Made by a program: the position numbers and the translations under genes
Notes under the pieces: generated by a model
Databases searched by the model: none
What the model saw: only the letters and a program-made list of their open reading frames with translations
What the model was told of the DNA's origin: nothing
Part shown: one piece after another, positions 10,857-21,483 of the stretch
Layout of the letters: each line of letters begins with the position of its first letter
Numbering within the stretch: the first letter of the stretch is position 1
Source of the DNA: Paraspadella gotoi
Lineage: Eukaryota > Chaetognatha
Direction of reading: 5' to 3'
Assembly: GCA_051294375.1 (NCBI GenBank)
Contig: CM119271.1
Location: 13,451,515-13,515,514, forward strand
Length of the DNA stretch: 64,000 bases

Positions 10857-11570
10857 NNNNNNNNNNNNNNNNNNNNNNNNNNNNNNNNNNNNNNNNNNNN
10901 NNNNNNNNNNNNNNNNNNNNNNNNNNNNNNNNNNNNNNNNNNNNNNNNNNNNNNNNNNNNNNNNNNNNNNNNNNNNNNNNNNNNNNNNNNNNNNNNNNNN
11001 NNNNNNNNNNNNNNNNNNNNNNNNNNNNNNNNNNNNNNNNNNNNNNNNNNNNNNNNNNNNNNNNNNNNNNNNNNNNNNNNNNNNNNNNNNNNNNNNNNNN
11101 NNNNNNNNNNNNNNNNNNNNNNNNNNNNNNNNNNNNNNNNNNNNNNNNNNNNNNNNNNNNNNNNNNNNNNNNNNNNNNNNNNNNNNNNNNNNNNNNNNNN
11201 NNNNNNNNNNNNNNNNNNNNNNNNNNNNNNNNNNNNNNNNNNNNNNNNNNNNNNNNNNNNNNNNNNNNNNNNNNNNNNNNNNNNNNNNNNNNNNNNNNNN
11301 NNNNNNNNNNNNNNNNNNNNNNNNNNNNNNNNNNNNNNNNNNNNNNNNNNNNNNNNNNNNNNNNNNNNNNNNNNNNNNNNNNNNNNNNNNNNNNNNNNNN
11401 NNNNNNNNNNNNNNNNNNNNNNNNNNNNNNNNNNNNNNNNNNNNNNNNNNNNNNNNNNNNNNNNNNNNNNNNNNNNNNNNNNNNNNNNNNNNNNNNNNNN
11501 NNNNNNNNNNNNNNNNNNNNNNNNNNNNNNNNNNNNNNNNNNNNNNNNNNNNNNNNNNNNNNNNNNNNNN
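10857..11570. other. Assembly gap (714 N)
   Basis: Unresolved bases. Open frames that appear to span it are meaningless. Confidence 0.95.
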
Positions 11571-11784
11571 CATAACCGGATTGAAACTGGCGGGCGGCGG
11601 CTCAGGCGGGTGGCGGGCGGCGGCCCCGGGTCTATTCGTCCGGAAACAAATACAATTTCAAATCGGATTTTTTTCCCTTTCGACGATTCCACAGATTTTA
11701 TGATGACGACGATGACAGCGACGACGATGACAGCGACGACGATAACAGCGACGACGATGACAGCGACGACGATGACAGCGACGA
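11571..11784. repeat. GC-rich patch and (GACGAT/GACAGC)n repeat
   Basis: GGCGGGCGGCGG sequence at 11590-11625, then a regular 15-bp-type repeat GACGACGATGACAGC at 11703-11784 that runs into the next gap. Confidence 0.8.
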
Positions 11785-11906
11785 NNNNNNNNNNNNNNNN
11801 NNNNNNNNNNNNNNNNNNNNNNNNNNNNNNNNNNNNNNNNNNNNNNNNNNNNNNNNNNNNNNNNNNNNNNNNNNNNNNNNNNNNNNNNNNNNNNNNNNNN
11901 NNNNNN
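11785..11906. other. Assembly gap (122 N)
   Basis: Unresolved bases inside a GAC-type repeat. Confidence 0.95.
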
Positions 11907-13315
11907 GAAAAGAAAAGATGACATTGATAAAGTAAAGCGAAAAAAAGAAAATGACGATGAAGATGTCGGGAACTCGTTTCATTAAAAAGATTATGACAGT
12001 AATAGATGACAATAATAGCCAAGACGACGACGATGACGGTAAAGATGACACAGAAGATGACATTGTCGTCGATCCTAACGGTAATTCTGACAAAGAGGTT
12101 GACGAAGTAGCTTAAATGCCGAATAAGAATGACAAAGACGCTTAAATAGACATAAGGATGACAAAAACGCTTAAATGAACGATAAAGAGAACACAAAAAA
12201 GAACAAGACGCTCACTTATGTTGCCGTTTTTCTTCCGTGAAGCAAAAAAGACTCAATCTACTTATTTTTTGATTTTTTTTTCTACCGGCAAAAAATGTAT
12301 GTGTATTATTTTTCAAGTAGTCGTTTTTTTGTTTAAAAAAAGACTTTTTCATAATTTTCTCTTCATTTTGGTTATTTTGGTGGAAAAATAAATTCGGAGA
12401 TCGTTAGTATTTTCCAGCTTGTATTTTAGAGTATGTTTGATAAACGTTATAGGATTCGTTTGCAAAAATACTAAAAAGGAAGAAAAAAAGATTTATATTA
12501 GATTATTAGACAACAAAATATAAATCCTAAAAAAGAAGAGAAAAAAATATTGAAGTGAAATAAAGAAACAATAAAAACTAATAAAAGGAAAAAAAGATGA
12601 AAGTTTCAATGAAAGAATATGACCATCCGTTGCTTAGCGAAGCTTTCGTTTCGCGTCTCTTCGCCTAAATTTTCCAAATTTAAATTTCTGAATACAATTT
12701 GTTGCCGGATATAAAGTTTTTTTGTTTTTTTTTGTTCCGGAAGTAATTCCACTTATTTAACACTTGTTAAGATCTGTTGTTAACACTTTTAAATAGACTA
12801 CTGGGGAAGATAATGAAATTCAGGGAAAAATTGAAAAAGAGAAAAGAGAAAATAAGAAAAAAGATGAGCAAGAGGAGGAGATGAAAGTAAAAAAGGTACG
12901 AAAGTGGAGGAACCATTTTCGCCTCCAAAAAACGACTTCGCGATTGTTGCGGCAAATTGCAGCAAATTGCTACAGAAACGCGCACCTCATCTTTGCCTCA
13001 TTTGTCTCCATCATTTTTAAGCCAAAACAAATGCGTCACTTTAAAATCTTCCGACTGAGCTTTTTGCTGCCTCCTTTAACGAATCGCTTCTCGCAACATT
13101 CATTTGAAAAAAAAAGTTAATATGCAAATGAGGTTTTAAAGCGAGGCTTGGTTAAAAAAAGCAAAGGATCAATGCTATTTAATTAAATTTCAATTTCTAG
13201 TTTGTCAGCATCAAATGAAAGCAGCCTATTAAGTCGTCACCACCATTAGCTCATCATCAGCATCACTTCTACATCAACTAGACTCCAGCCGGGGAGATCA
13301 ATTCTCCAGCATCGC
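11907..13315. other. AT/A-rich non-coding DNA
   Basis: A few degenerate GATGAC and GACGCTTAAAT repeats occur at 11910-12180. The rest is A-rich sequence without a coding frame or recognised repeat. The 79-codon frame at 12881-13120 has no recognisable features. Confidence 0.5.
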
Positions 13316-13318
13316 GTC

Positions 13319-13412
13319 TCTCTCTCTCTCTAGTCTCCCGCGTCGCGACTTGAAAGCGTGAAGCGTGATGGGGACAGTGATTTACCTGAGTCGTTTTTTG
13401 AGTCTGAGAATG

Positions 13413-13456
<44 letters not shown>

Positions 13457-13470
13457 GAGAGAATGAGAGA

Positions 13471-13503
<33 letters not shown>

Positions 13504-13512
13504 GGACAGAGT
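13319..13512. repeat. (CT)n and interrupted (GA)n microsatellites
   Basis: (CT)n at 13319-13331 and GA-rich repeats at 13413-13505. Confidence 0.9.
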
Positions 13513-13619
13513 TCAAAGGTCGGGTCCTCAGAACCGTGACTGACTTTAAGTGCGAAATTTTGCGAAGGAGAACGAAAGTTGGTGTTTGACCCTCGAAGCA
13601 GCGAAACTCGACGTGGGGA

Positions 13620-13765
13620 AAAATGTGATATTATGATATTTTCACAGTGTGATTTTGTGATTTCGAGAATTGTCAAGTTGTGGTTTTGTGATTTTGTGAT
13701 TTTACGAGCGTTTTATTTTGTGATTTTATGATTTGGTTATTTTGTAATTTGGTGATTTTATGGGG
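13620..13765. repeat. TTTTGTGAT short tandem repeat
   Basis: The unit TTTTGTGAT, with TATGATTTGG variants, repeats about twelve times with a 9-16 bp period. Confidence 0.7.
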
Positions 13766-14254
13766 AAAAAAGGGAAAGGTGAGAGATAGAAAGAAATTGA
13801 ATCAAATATTTGGTGTCGATAGGAATAGGATTGAAATAGAGTAAAATTTAATCGGTATCACTCTCTCTCTCTCTCTCTCTCTCTNNNNNNNNNNNNNNNN
13901 NNNNNNNNNNNNNNNNNNNNNNNNNNNNNNNNNNNNNNNNNNNNNNNNNNNNNNNNNNNNNNNNNNNNNNNNNNNNNNNNNNNNNNNNNNNNNNNNNNNN
14001 NNNTCTCTCTCTCTCTCTCTCTATGGCGCCTTCCTTTGAAGTCGACGCTGAAAATTGTTCTCATAATTTAGCAATAAAAAGAAGAAGAGAGACAATAAAA
14101 GAGCAAATATAGAAAATAAAAAATAAAATAAAAAAGTAGAGTCACAAATATTGAAATTGTATATAATTTCGATAAAAAAATTTGAATTTGGATTTTAAAG
14201 ATCCCACATCGAATTTACAAATTCCAGGGTGTGTGTATGTTTCTTCAACAAATA

Positions 14255-14470
14255 TTTATGAAATTGGTACAACCAATATAAAAATTATCCATTCATTTAA
14301 TAATAAGCTATCTTGCCCCTGACTTTGGACAGGCCTTTGGTGGTTTAAGGCCTCCATCACTCTTACAAGATAATTACGTAGCAGGTCCCTGCAAGCTTTC
14401 AATCAAGACTCTCTCACAGTCTGTTTATTCACTCCCAGAGTACTGGCTTCCCATATCAATGAAGTGGAAA
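14255..14470 (+). repeat. Dispersed repeat R1, plus-strand copy
   Basis: A nearly complete R1 copy from TATGAAATTGGTACAACCAA to the GGCTTCCCATATCAATGAAG end. It is one of the best references for the family. Confidence 0.85.
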
Positions 14471-15164
14471 TATTTCAAAGAATGTTTATATTTTTTTTCG
14501 GTTTTTTTTTTTTTCTTAATTTAACTTTTTGCCTTTTTTAATTTTCTAGAGTTGTTATTATTTTCTTTTAGACTAACTTTAAAATCGGTTTTTGTACTGT
14601 CTCTCTCTTTCTACCTTTTCCTCTCTCTTTATTCTGTCTCTCTGTCTTTCTGTCTTTATTTTGTCCACCATATCCTTTTTTTTCTCTAAAAAGTAACAAG
14701 TTTCTTCGAGCAAAATGAAAATATTAACGCGGTAAACTTTCAAACGTCATCTCACAAACAGAGAGAGAAGAGACAGACAGACGGGAGACTGATGACGGAG
14801 CAAGCGTCTACTTTCACACAAAAACATTCGCCTCTCAATTTTAATATCCAGAGCAAAAAAAAAAACTTTTTAGACGAGGAGTCGACAAAAAGAAAAACGT
14901 GATTTTTTGAAATTTTCAAAATCCGATGACAAATTAATTTAAATTTTTTTTTTGTGAACAAATATAAGAGCAGACTTTCCTTATTTAGGACAAAAGACGG
15001 ACAGACAGAAAGACAGTCTTCCTTATTTAGGAAAAAGACGACAGACAAATAGACTTACCTTATTTAGAAACCTAAAAATAACCCTCGTACACAAACATAC
15101 TAAAAAATTTCCTCCGGGTAGTTTTGGGCTTTTATTCCCAGAACGGCCCATTTCATCTAAAATT

Positions 15165-15410
15165 CGCAATTAGGTTAATTTTTTTAGTTAAAGATTAAGA
15201 AGTAGGTTCGGGTTAGGGTAAGGTTAGTGATTGAGGTAAGGGATTAAGATAGTTATTACGGTTAGGGATTACGGTTAAGGGATAGAGTTAAGGGTTAAGA
15301 GAAAAGGCTAACATTAGAGTATAAGGGGTTAATGGTTTAAAGTTACATAATTAAGGATTGGGTTATCAGTTTTAAAAAATATGTTCAGGTTAAATATTAG
15401 GGTTAAAAAA
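15165..15410. repeat. Degenerate TTAGGG-like tract
   Basis: Repeated GGTTAGGG, GGATTAAGA, GGTTAAGGG and TTAGGGTT words over about 240 bp suggest a decayed interstitial telomere-like or minisatellite array. The partner copy is at about 24.42-24.62 kb. Confidence 0.6.
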
Positions 15411-15696
15411 AGTCATAGTTTCCTTGGTACCATTTCCAAAAAAAAAACTCTCCAGTCTCCCCTATTAATACATTTTTTTAATTTTTAGACACAAATTTAG
15501 GATTACCCACTCCCAAGGTATATTTTTTCCCCTCGCCTTTTAATGCACAGTTGGCTAATTGAAGTCTCTATTCAGCCACACAGCGATTTTCTCGATGGGA
15601 GATGAATCGCTTTTGGATTAAAGTCACTGGTTTTTATATAAAACGGAGAGAGAAAGTTGATTAACGACTGTGTTCAATCCACTCAGGAGGAAAAAG

Positions 15697-15737
<41 letters not shown>

Positions 15738-15763
15738 AAATTACAAATAAAATATGAGAGTAA

Positions 15764-16310
15764 TTGAGGGAAAAGAGACTGGAAATTAAATCTTCTTCAA
15801 CTCGTAATATATCTTTTCTCTTCTCTCTCTCTATCTCTCTCCCTCCTCTCTCTCTCTTGTTCCGTCGAACCTCTCTGTCTCACACAGCCTTTTCATCTCA
15901 CTCTCCCTCTTTTCTCTCGTATTTGTCTCCGTTTTTTTTTTATCCCGACGCAGATTAAATATTGTGTGAAGAGTCGAATTTCTTTTCAAACGCATTGGCT
16001 TTCAAATTCACGAGATTTTCAAAATCCCGGATGTGATAATTCGAGGTCCGATCGGAGTTGAATTGAAAGAGATTATCATTTTTTTTTTCGATTTATTTTT
16101 GCTCAAAAATTTAGCAAGAGATAGATAAATGTATAAATAACCTTTAAAAAAATATTGTTTTTGATAATTAAAGATAACAAACCAAATCTTATAAATAAAT
16201 TAAACTTCTACCAACCCTAACGTACTCGTACTTTTTCTTCCCCTCTCTCTCTTTTGTTCTGCACACAATCTTTGTTTTATTGCCCTGTTTTTTTTTTTTC
16301 TTTCAACACG

Positions 16311-16375
<65 letters not shown>

Positions 16376-16430
16376 TCTCTCTCTCTCTCTCTCTCTCTCT
16401 CCTCTCTCTCCTCTCTCTCTCTCTCTGTTT
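15764..16430. repeat. (CT)n-rich stretches with AT-rich spacer
   Basis: CT-rich at 15815-15920, AT-rich spacer 15950-16250, then a long (CT)n at 16314-16426. Serine/leucine frames here are compositional. Confidence 0.8.
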
Positions 16431-16465
16431 GGGTCGGTTTTAGTCCCAAAATATGAAGACGCAAT

Positions 16466-17940
16466 TGAATATTTAACAGGGACGTCGTGAAGGGACAAGG
16501 AGGGAACGGCGTTGAAAGCCTCCGGTTCTACAGGGAGATGGCATGGCGGGATTATGGCAGAGAGGGGAATGTGGCAGGGTGGGGATCTCGGCGGGGTGGT
16601 TAGAGTGGAGGATGAGGCATGGTAGGATTTTCGGCATAGCGGTTTAAAGGATTTAATGTAAGGGTTGAACAAGTATTGAACAATATTTGATTATTCAATC
16701 TCATTTGCATATTGCAGTATTTGGGATAGCTTGTGTTTTTAAGTCATCTTATGTTTAATTATTGGATTGTTGTTTGCTTCTATCTTGTTGGATTATTGTA
16801 ATAATAAATTGGAGTGTTTTGGATAGTAGGTAAGAATAATTGATACATAGTATTTTTTTATAATTACTAAAAGCAAGTAGGTCTTAGGTATGATGGAGGA
16901 ATTATGATGGATCAATGATGAATGATGATGGGTGAATGATGATAAATGATAAAGTATTATATCATAAAGTATTATGATGGATGAATAATGAATAATGATG
17001 AATGAATTATGAATTAATGTCGGGATGAGAATTCAGCATGGAGAGAGAAACGAGCAATATATCAGCGAGGGTCCACTCAATAAGTTGTCAAAAGCTGCAT
17101 TCGGTGTGTAAATGGAGTGTAAATGTAAATGTAAATGACTAAATGTAAATGCATTCGGTGTGTAAATGTAGGTGAACTCAAGTGAGTCACAGGGACATTC
17201 GATGGGAATCCAACGGTTGGTCGAAACTCATTTGGCCCCCCCCAGAAAAATTGGCTAAATGGGCATCGCTACTGGCGACATTCAATAAAAATGACCCAAA
17301 TGTAAGACATTACAATGAGCTCCTTCGGTCGAGAACGGATTTGTTGGCTGAATGCGATAGTCGGTCGGTCTCTTGTGAATCTTGTGAGACGCTCAGTCGC
17401 TCAGCGGTTGTGAATGCTAAAGTGAGCAATACGTATCAAATTTTGTATCGAAAATTACGACAATGTCAAGAGTATAAAAAAATTGAAACTCCACTTCATT
17501 GATAAGAAGCGGAGAAACTCGACCGAGAAAAGAGTCTTCATGAAAACTTTTCTGGGTCCTGTTATTTTATAATTTTGACAAAAAGGAGACTTTAAATCCA
17601 TGATAGCCTGTCCCAAAGTCTGGAGGCAAGCTATTGCTTATTTATAATATGTAAATATATCAGTTCTACCAATTTCATCGCATGAACCTCTTTGCCTCAT
17701 TAATATATCATAATTTCTCGCAGCAAGATTAAATCTCTCTCCAGCCGCGAATCGTTCGCCATCTGCGCCTTCTCCAGCCCCAGCAGCGAACGATCGATCT
17801 CTTTGCTGGAGTAAAAAAAAAAGATTTAGCGTCGCCAAAGTTTTTAGACGTCGTCGTCGTCTTCGTCGTCGTCGTCGTCGCTAAATTAGTCTGCGGATTT
17901 CGAATCGCGAGGGATTTTCGACTTTCGAGAAGAGCGCAGT
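16466..17940. repeat. 1.46-kb tandem duplication, copy 1
   Basis: Starts TTGAATATTTAACAGGGACG and ends just before TTGAATATTTTAATAGGACT, where copy 2 begins. It contains GATGAAT-type repeats (16890-17010), TGTAAATG repeats (17100-17170), a small open frame, an R1-related minus-strand fragment (about 17565-17690) and a GTC trinucleotide tract (17848-17880). Confidence 0.9.
17182..17502 (+). CDS. Possible small protein or exon, unrecognised (106 codons)
   Basis: An uninterrupted frame of 106 codons from ATG to TGA, in sequence that is not low-complexity. The product would be soluble and mixed-charge, with no signal peptide or membrane segment. It has a WPPPEKLAKWASLL patch near residues 18-31 and a CDSRSVSCESCET cysteine patch near residues 58-70. 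No family was recognised. The second tandem copy (about 18636-18960) is interrupted by several one-base indels, so either the frame is not conserved or that copy is badly sequenced. The start is simply the first ATG; the frame could instead be part of an exon, as TGAGTCACAG lies just upstream. A chance frame remains possible. Confidence 0.25.
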   Translation: MSHRDIRWESNGWSKLIWPPPEKLAKWASLLATFNKNDPNVRHYNELLRSRTDLLAECDSRSVSCESCETLSRSAVVNAKVSNTYQILYRKLRQCQEYKKIETPLH

Positions 17941-19375
17941 TGAATATTTTAATAGGACTCGTGAAGGAAAGCCGAGGAACGGCGTTGAAAGCCTTCCGGT
18001 GTCGTACAGGGAGATGGATGCGGGATTATGCAGGAGGAATTGGCAGGGGTGGGGTTCGCGGGGGTTCGTAGAGTCGAGATGAGGGCATGGTAGGATTCGG
18101 GCGCATAGCGGATTTTAAGGATTAATGTAAGGCTTTGAACAAGTATTGACAATATTTGATTATGTCAATCTCATTGCATATTGCAGTATCTTTGGGATAG
18201 CTTGTGTTTTTAGATCATCTTATGGTTTATTATTGGATTGTTTGTCTTGCTTCATCGTTGTTGGATTATTGTATATAAATTGAGTGTTGGTGTGTTGAAT
18301 AATTGATATAGTATTTTTTATAATTTACTAAAGCAAGTAGCTTAGAGGTATTAATGATCATTGATGATGTTGGTATGCTATGAAAATTCTATATTATGAT
18401 GGATCAATGTATGAATGATATGTTATCGGTGAGAAGATGAAGAAACGAATTAGTATTATTAATGTCGGATTCATGATAATTCGGCATGGATCGGATGGAG
18501 AAACGAGCATATATCAGCGGAGGTCCATCAATAAAGTTGTCTCAAAAGCTGAATCGGTGTGTAACTGGACGTGTAAATGAATGTAAAGGACTAAATGTAA
18601 TGCATTTGGTGTGTAAAATGGTAGGTGAACATCAAGGTGATCGACAGGACATTTCGAATGGGAATTCAACGGTTAGGTTCGAAAATCAATTTGGCCCCCC
18701 CCCAGGATAAAATGGGTAAATGGGCATCGTACTGGCAACCATTCAATAAAAATGACCCAAATGTAAGCATTCACTGAGTTCCTTCGCGTCAGAACGGATT
18801 TTGTTGGCTGAATGCGATAGTCGTTCGGTCTCTTGGATCTTGTAGGACGGCTCAGTCGCCTCAGCGGTTGTGATGCTAAGTGAGGCAATAGATCAAATTT
18901 GTATCGAAAAATTTACGACATGTCAAGAGTATAAAAAAAATTGAACTCCTTCATTGTAAGAAGCGAGAGAAACTCGACCGAGAAAAGAGTCTTCATGAAA
19001 ACTTTTCTGGGTCCTGTTTATTTATCATTTGACAAAAGGAGACTTTAAAATCCAGATTAGCCTGTCCGCAAAGTCTGGCAGGCAGCTAATTGTTATTTAT
19101 ATATTAAACTTATCAGTCTACATATTTCATTCGCATTGAACCTCTTGGCCTCATTAAGTATCTATATTTCTCGCGCAGATTAAATTCTCGTCTCCAGCCG
19201 CGAATCGTTCCGCCATTGCGCCTTCTCCAGCCCCGCAGCGACGATCGATCTCTTTGCTGGACGTAAAGAAAAAAGATTTAGTGTCGCCAAAAGTTTTTTA
19301 GACGTGTCGTCGTCTTCGTCGTCGTGTCGTCGGCTAAATTAGTCTGGGATTTCGATCCGAGGATTTTCGAATTTC
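17941..19375. repeat. 1.46-kb tandem duplication, copy 2 (indel-rich)
   Basis: Follows copy 1 in the same order, but bases are missing or added every 10-20 bp. Most differences are single-base indels rather than substitutions, which looks more like raw read error than divergence. Confidence 0.9.
18636..18960 (+). pseudogene. Broken second copy of the 106-codon frame
   Basis: Corresponds to 17182-17502 but contains indels in homopolymers, for example a 9-C run where copy 1 has 8, and other lost bases, so no long frame survives. Whether this is biological or a sequence error cannot be told from one assembly. Confidence 0.4.
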
Positions 19376-19494
19376 GAGAACGAAGCGAGAGAAGACGAGC
19401 AGAAGGTACGGAGAGGAGGGAGGGGGGAGAAGGAGAGAGGAGGGGAGAGGAGGAGAGGAGCAGGATCGAGAAAAACTTTTCTCTTGGCTCCAGA

Positions 19495-19519
19495 NNNNNN
19501 NNNNNNNNNNNNNNNNNNN
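19495..19519. other. 25-N placeholder gap
   Basis: Exactly 25 N, followed by a (GA)n tract. Seven gaps of this exact size occur in the window. Confidence 0.95.
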
Positions 19520-19574
19520 GAGAGAGAGAGAGAGAGAGAGACGCATGAAAGTATAACGCTGTGGAAAAAAAGAA

Positions 19575-19760
19575 AGGCTGGGCGCTGCGTAGTTTCGGTT
19601 GCTTGACTTTGCATCGAATTGGCTGCTTGGTGCTGTATTGTTTAAGACTTGCTTGCCGCTGCGTTACTTCGGCTGCTTGTCTTAGCATCGAATAGGCTGC
19701 TTGGTGCTGTATTGAGGTGGCTGCTTGGCGTTGTTGAGCACTGCGTTATTTCGGTTAAAT
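19575..19760. repeat. ~74-bp tandem repeat
   Basis: GGCTGCTTGGTGCTGTATTG occurs at 19621 and again at 19695, each preceded by a GCTGCGT.ACTTCGG...GCATCGAAT section. A partial third unit follows. Confidence 0.8.
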
Positions 19761-19799
19761 GAGGTTTCTATTATAGGTTTTCTTGCTTCTGTGTCGCGT

Positions 19800-20904
19800 T
19801 TTTTTTAGAAAAAAAATAACCTACCTAAAGTCAGGAGCAAGATACCTCATTCTGCGATTGAAAAAAAATATATATAAAATTTGTCTGAAAGAGAGAAATC
19901 ACAGTTAATTTCGTTACCTCAAAAAGTGTATGGCAGCTCTAAGAAAAAAAATTGAGTTAGTTTTTATTGAAAAAGAAGTTAAGAGGATAAAGCGCCAAAA
20001 AAAGCTGAATATTGGGCGCGAACTCTTTTATCTTAATTTTCGCAATAGCGGAACCATTGAGCCAAACTTTAAGGTAGCAAGGTTAATATTTGACTACAAT
20101 TCAGTTTTATCTTCAAGCCTCACGATTATTTAACCAAAAAGATAAAAATAACGACGCTAGTTTGATTTACCATTTTGACCTCTTTACGTTACCCGCCAAA
20201 CCGGGTTCCCAAGACGCCATGACCCAAGGTCAGTACATTTCAAAGTGCCCATCAAACTCAGCATCCAAAGAGTCTGGATCTATTTAGTTTTTGTTGTTTA
20301 CGGGATGTCATTTTTTTAATTTTCAATGATCCGCCAGATGGTATTGGCGTTCAGTTTGACCCAGATGGTAGAGTAGGTCGATGGTAAGGTAGGTCGACGG
20401 TGGATATCCTGCAGATGACATTCAGAGAATATTTGAACTTGGGAACGACCCTCCGTCTTGCGCTGCAATTTCCCTTGATGGCTGGGATTACAGCGGGAAG
20501 CCTTTTCTCGCCGAGATGTCTCAAAGATTGATATAATAATAATGTAATATAATATATTATATATGATGAATTAATTTATATCAATTCAATTTAACACGTA
20601 TTAAAATTGAATAACTTCGAAAAAGGTGAAAATTTACATTCTTGAATGAGTGAATTATGATAGCAGATTGTGAAAACCTTTATTAAAATTAAGTTATCGT
20701 ATTAAGGAACGGAAAAGGGGCGCTTTCAAAAAATAGCGCCAAAAAGAAGGGAAAAAAACCTCCGACGGCATCGATCATCATTTTCCTCCAAATTTTTCTT
20801 TCTTTTTTTTTTTCTTTTTTTCTTTTTATTTCCGCGTTATTTTCGTTTTCGGCCTCAAGAGCGACTTTGTTTTTTCCGCCCTTGTTTCGGCGTCGTTGTT
20901 TTGT
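19800..20904. other. Non-coding or unrecognised DNA
   Basis: Contains a short R1-related minus-strand fragment near 19810-19870 (CTAAAGTCAGGAGCAAGAT) and two overlapping small plus-strand frames (19930-20133 and 20090-20287) without recognisable features. GGTAGAGTAGGTCGATGGTAAG-type short repeats occur near 20365-20402. No gene was called. Confidence 0.45.
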
Positions 20905-20929
20905 NNNNNNNNNNNNNNNNNNNNNNNNN
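20905..20929. other. 25-N placeholder gap
   Basis: Exactly 25 N. The right flank immediately begins the second copy of block A. Confidence 0.95.
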
Positions 20930-21204
20930 TCGGTCCCCTCTCTTCTCTCTCCTCTCTCTCTCTCTCTCTCTCCTCTCTCTCCTCTATGGCGCCTTCCTTT
21001 GAAGTCTACGCTGAAAATTGTTTCTATTTAAGCCAATAAAAGAAGAAGAGAGACATAAAGAGCAAATATAGGAAAATAAAAAATAAAAAAAAAAGAAGTC
21101 ACAAATATTGAAATTGTATACTAATTTCGATAAAAATTGAATTGGATTTAAAGATCCCAAATCGAATTACAAATTCAGGTGTGTGATTTCTTCACAAAAT
21201 ATTT

Positions 21205-21410
21205 GAAATTGGTACAACCAATATAAAAATATCATTCATTTTAATAAGCTATCTTGCCCTGACTTTGGACAGGTTTGGTGTTTAAGCCTCCTCACTCTTA
21301 CAGATAATACATTAGCAGTCCTGCAGCTTTCAATCCAAGACTCTCTCACATCTGTTTCTTCACCCAGAGTACCTGGCTTCCCTATCAATGAAGTAGAAAA
21401 TATTCAAAGA
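21205..21410 (+). repeat. Dispersed repeat R1, plus-strand copy (indel-rich)
   Basis: The same R1 insertion as at 14255-14470, carried within duplicated block A', with bases dropped throughout. Confidence 0.8.
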
Positions 21411-21483
21411 ATGTTTATATTTTTTTCGGTTTTTTTTTTTCTTATTTAACTTTTTTGCCTTTTTATTTAGAGTTGTATTATTA

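Larger units (their letters stand above)
13861..15760. repeat. Block A, first (cleaner) copy
   Basis: Begins in (CT)n, holds a 119-N gap (13885-14003), then TATGGCGCCTTCCTTTGAAG, an R1 copy, a T-rich stretch, TTAGGG-like sequence and a terminal (GA)n at 15698-15731. The same order appears at 20930-24960 with many small indels and a 2.4-kb insertion. No coding frame was recognised. Confidence 0.85.

Noticed and set aside
10805-12196. 463-codon minus-strand frame
   Set aside because: Most of it is unknown sequence in two N gaps. The readable parts are GAC-repeat valine/alanine runs and AT-rich DNA.
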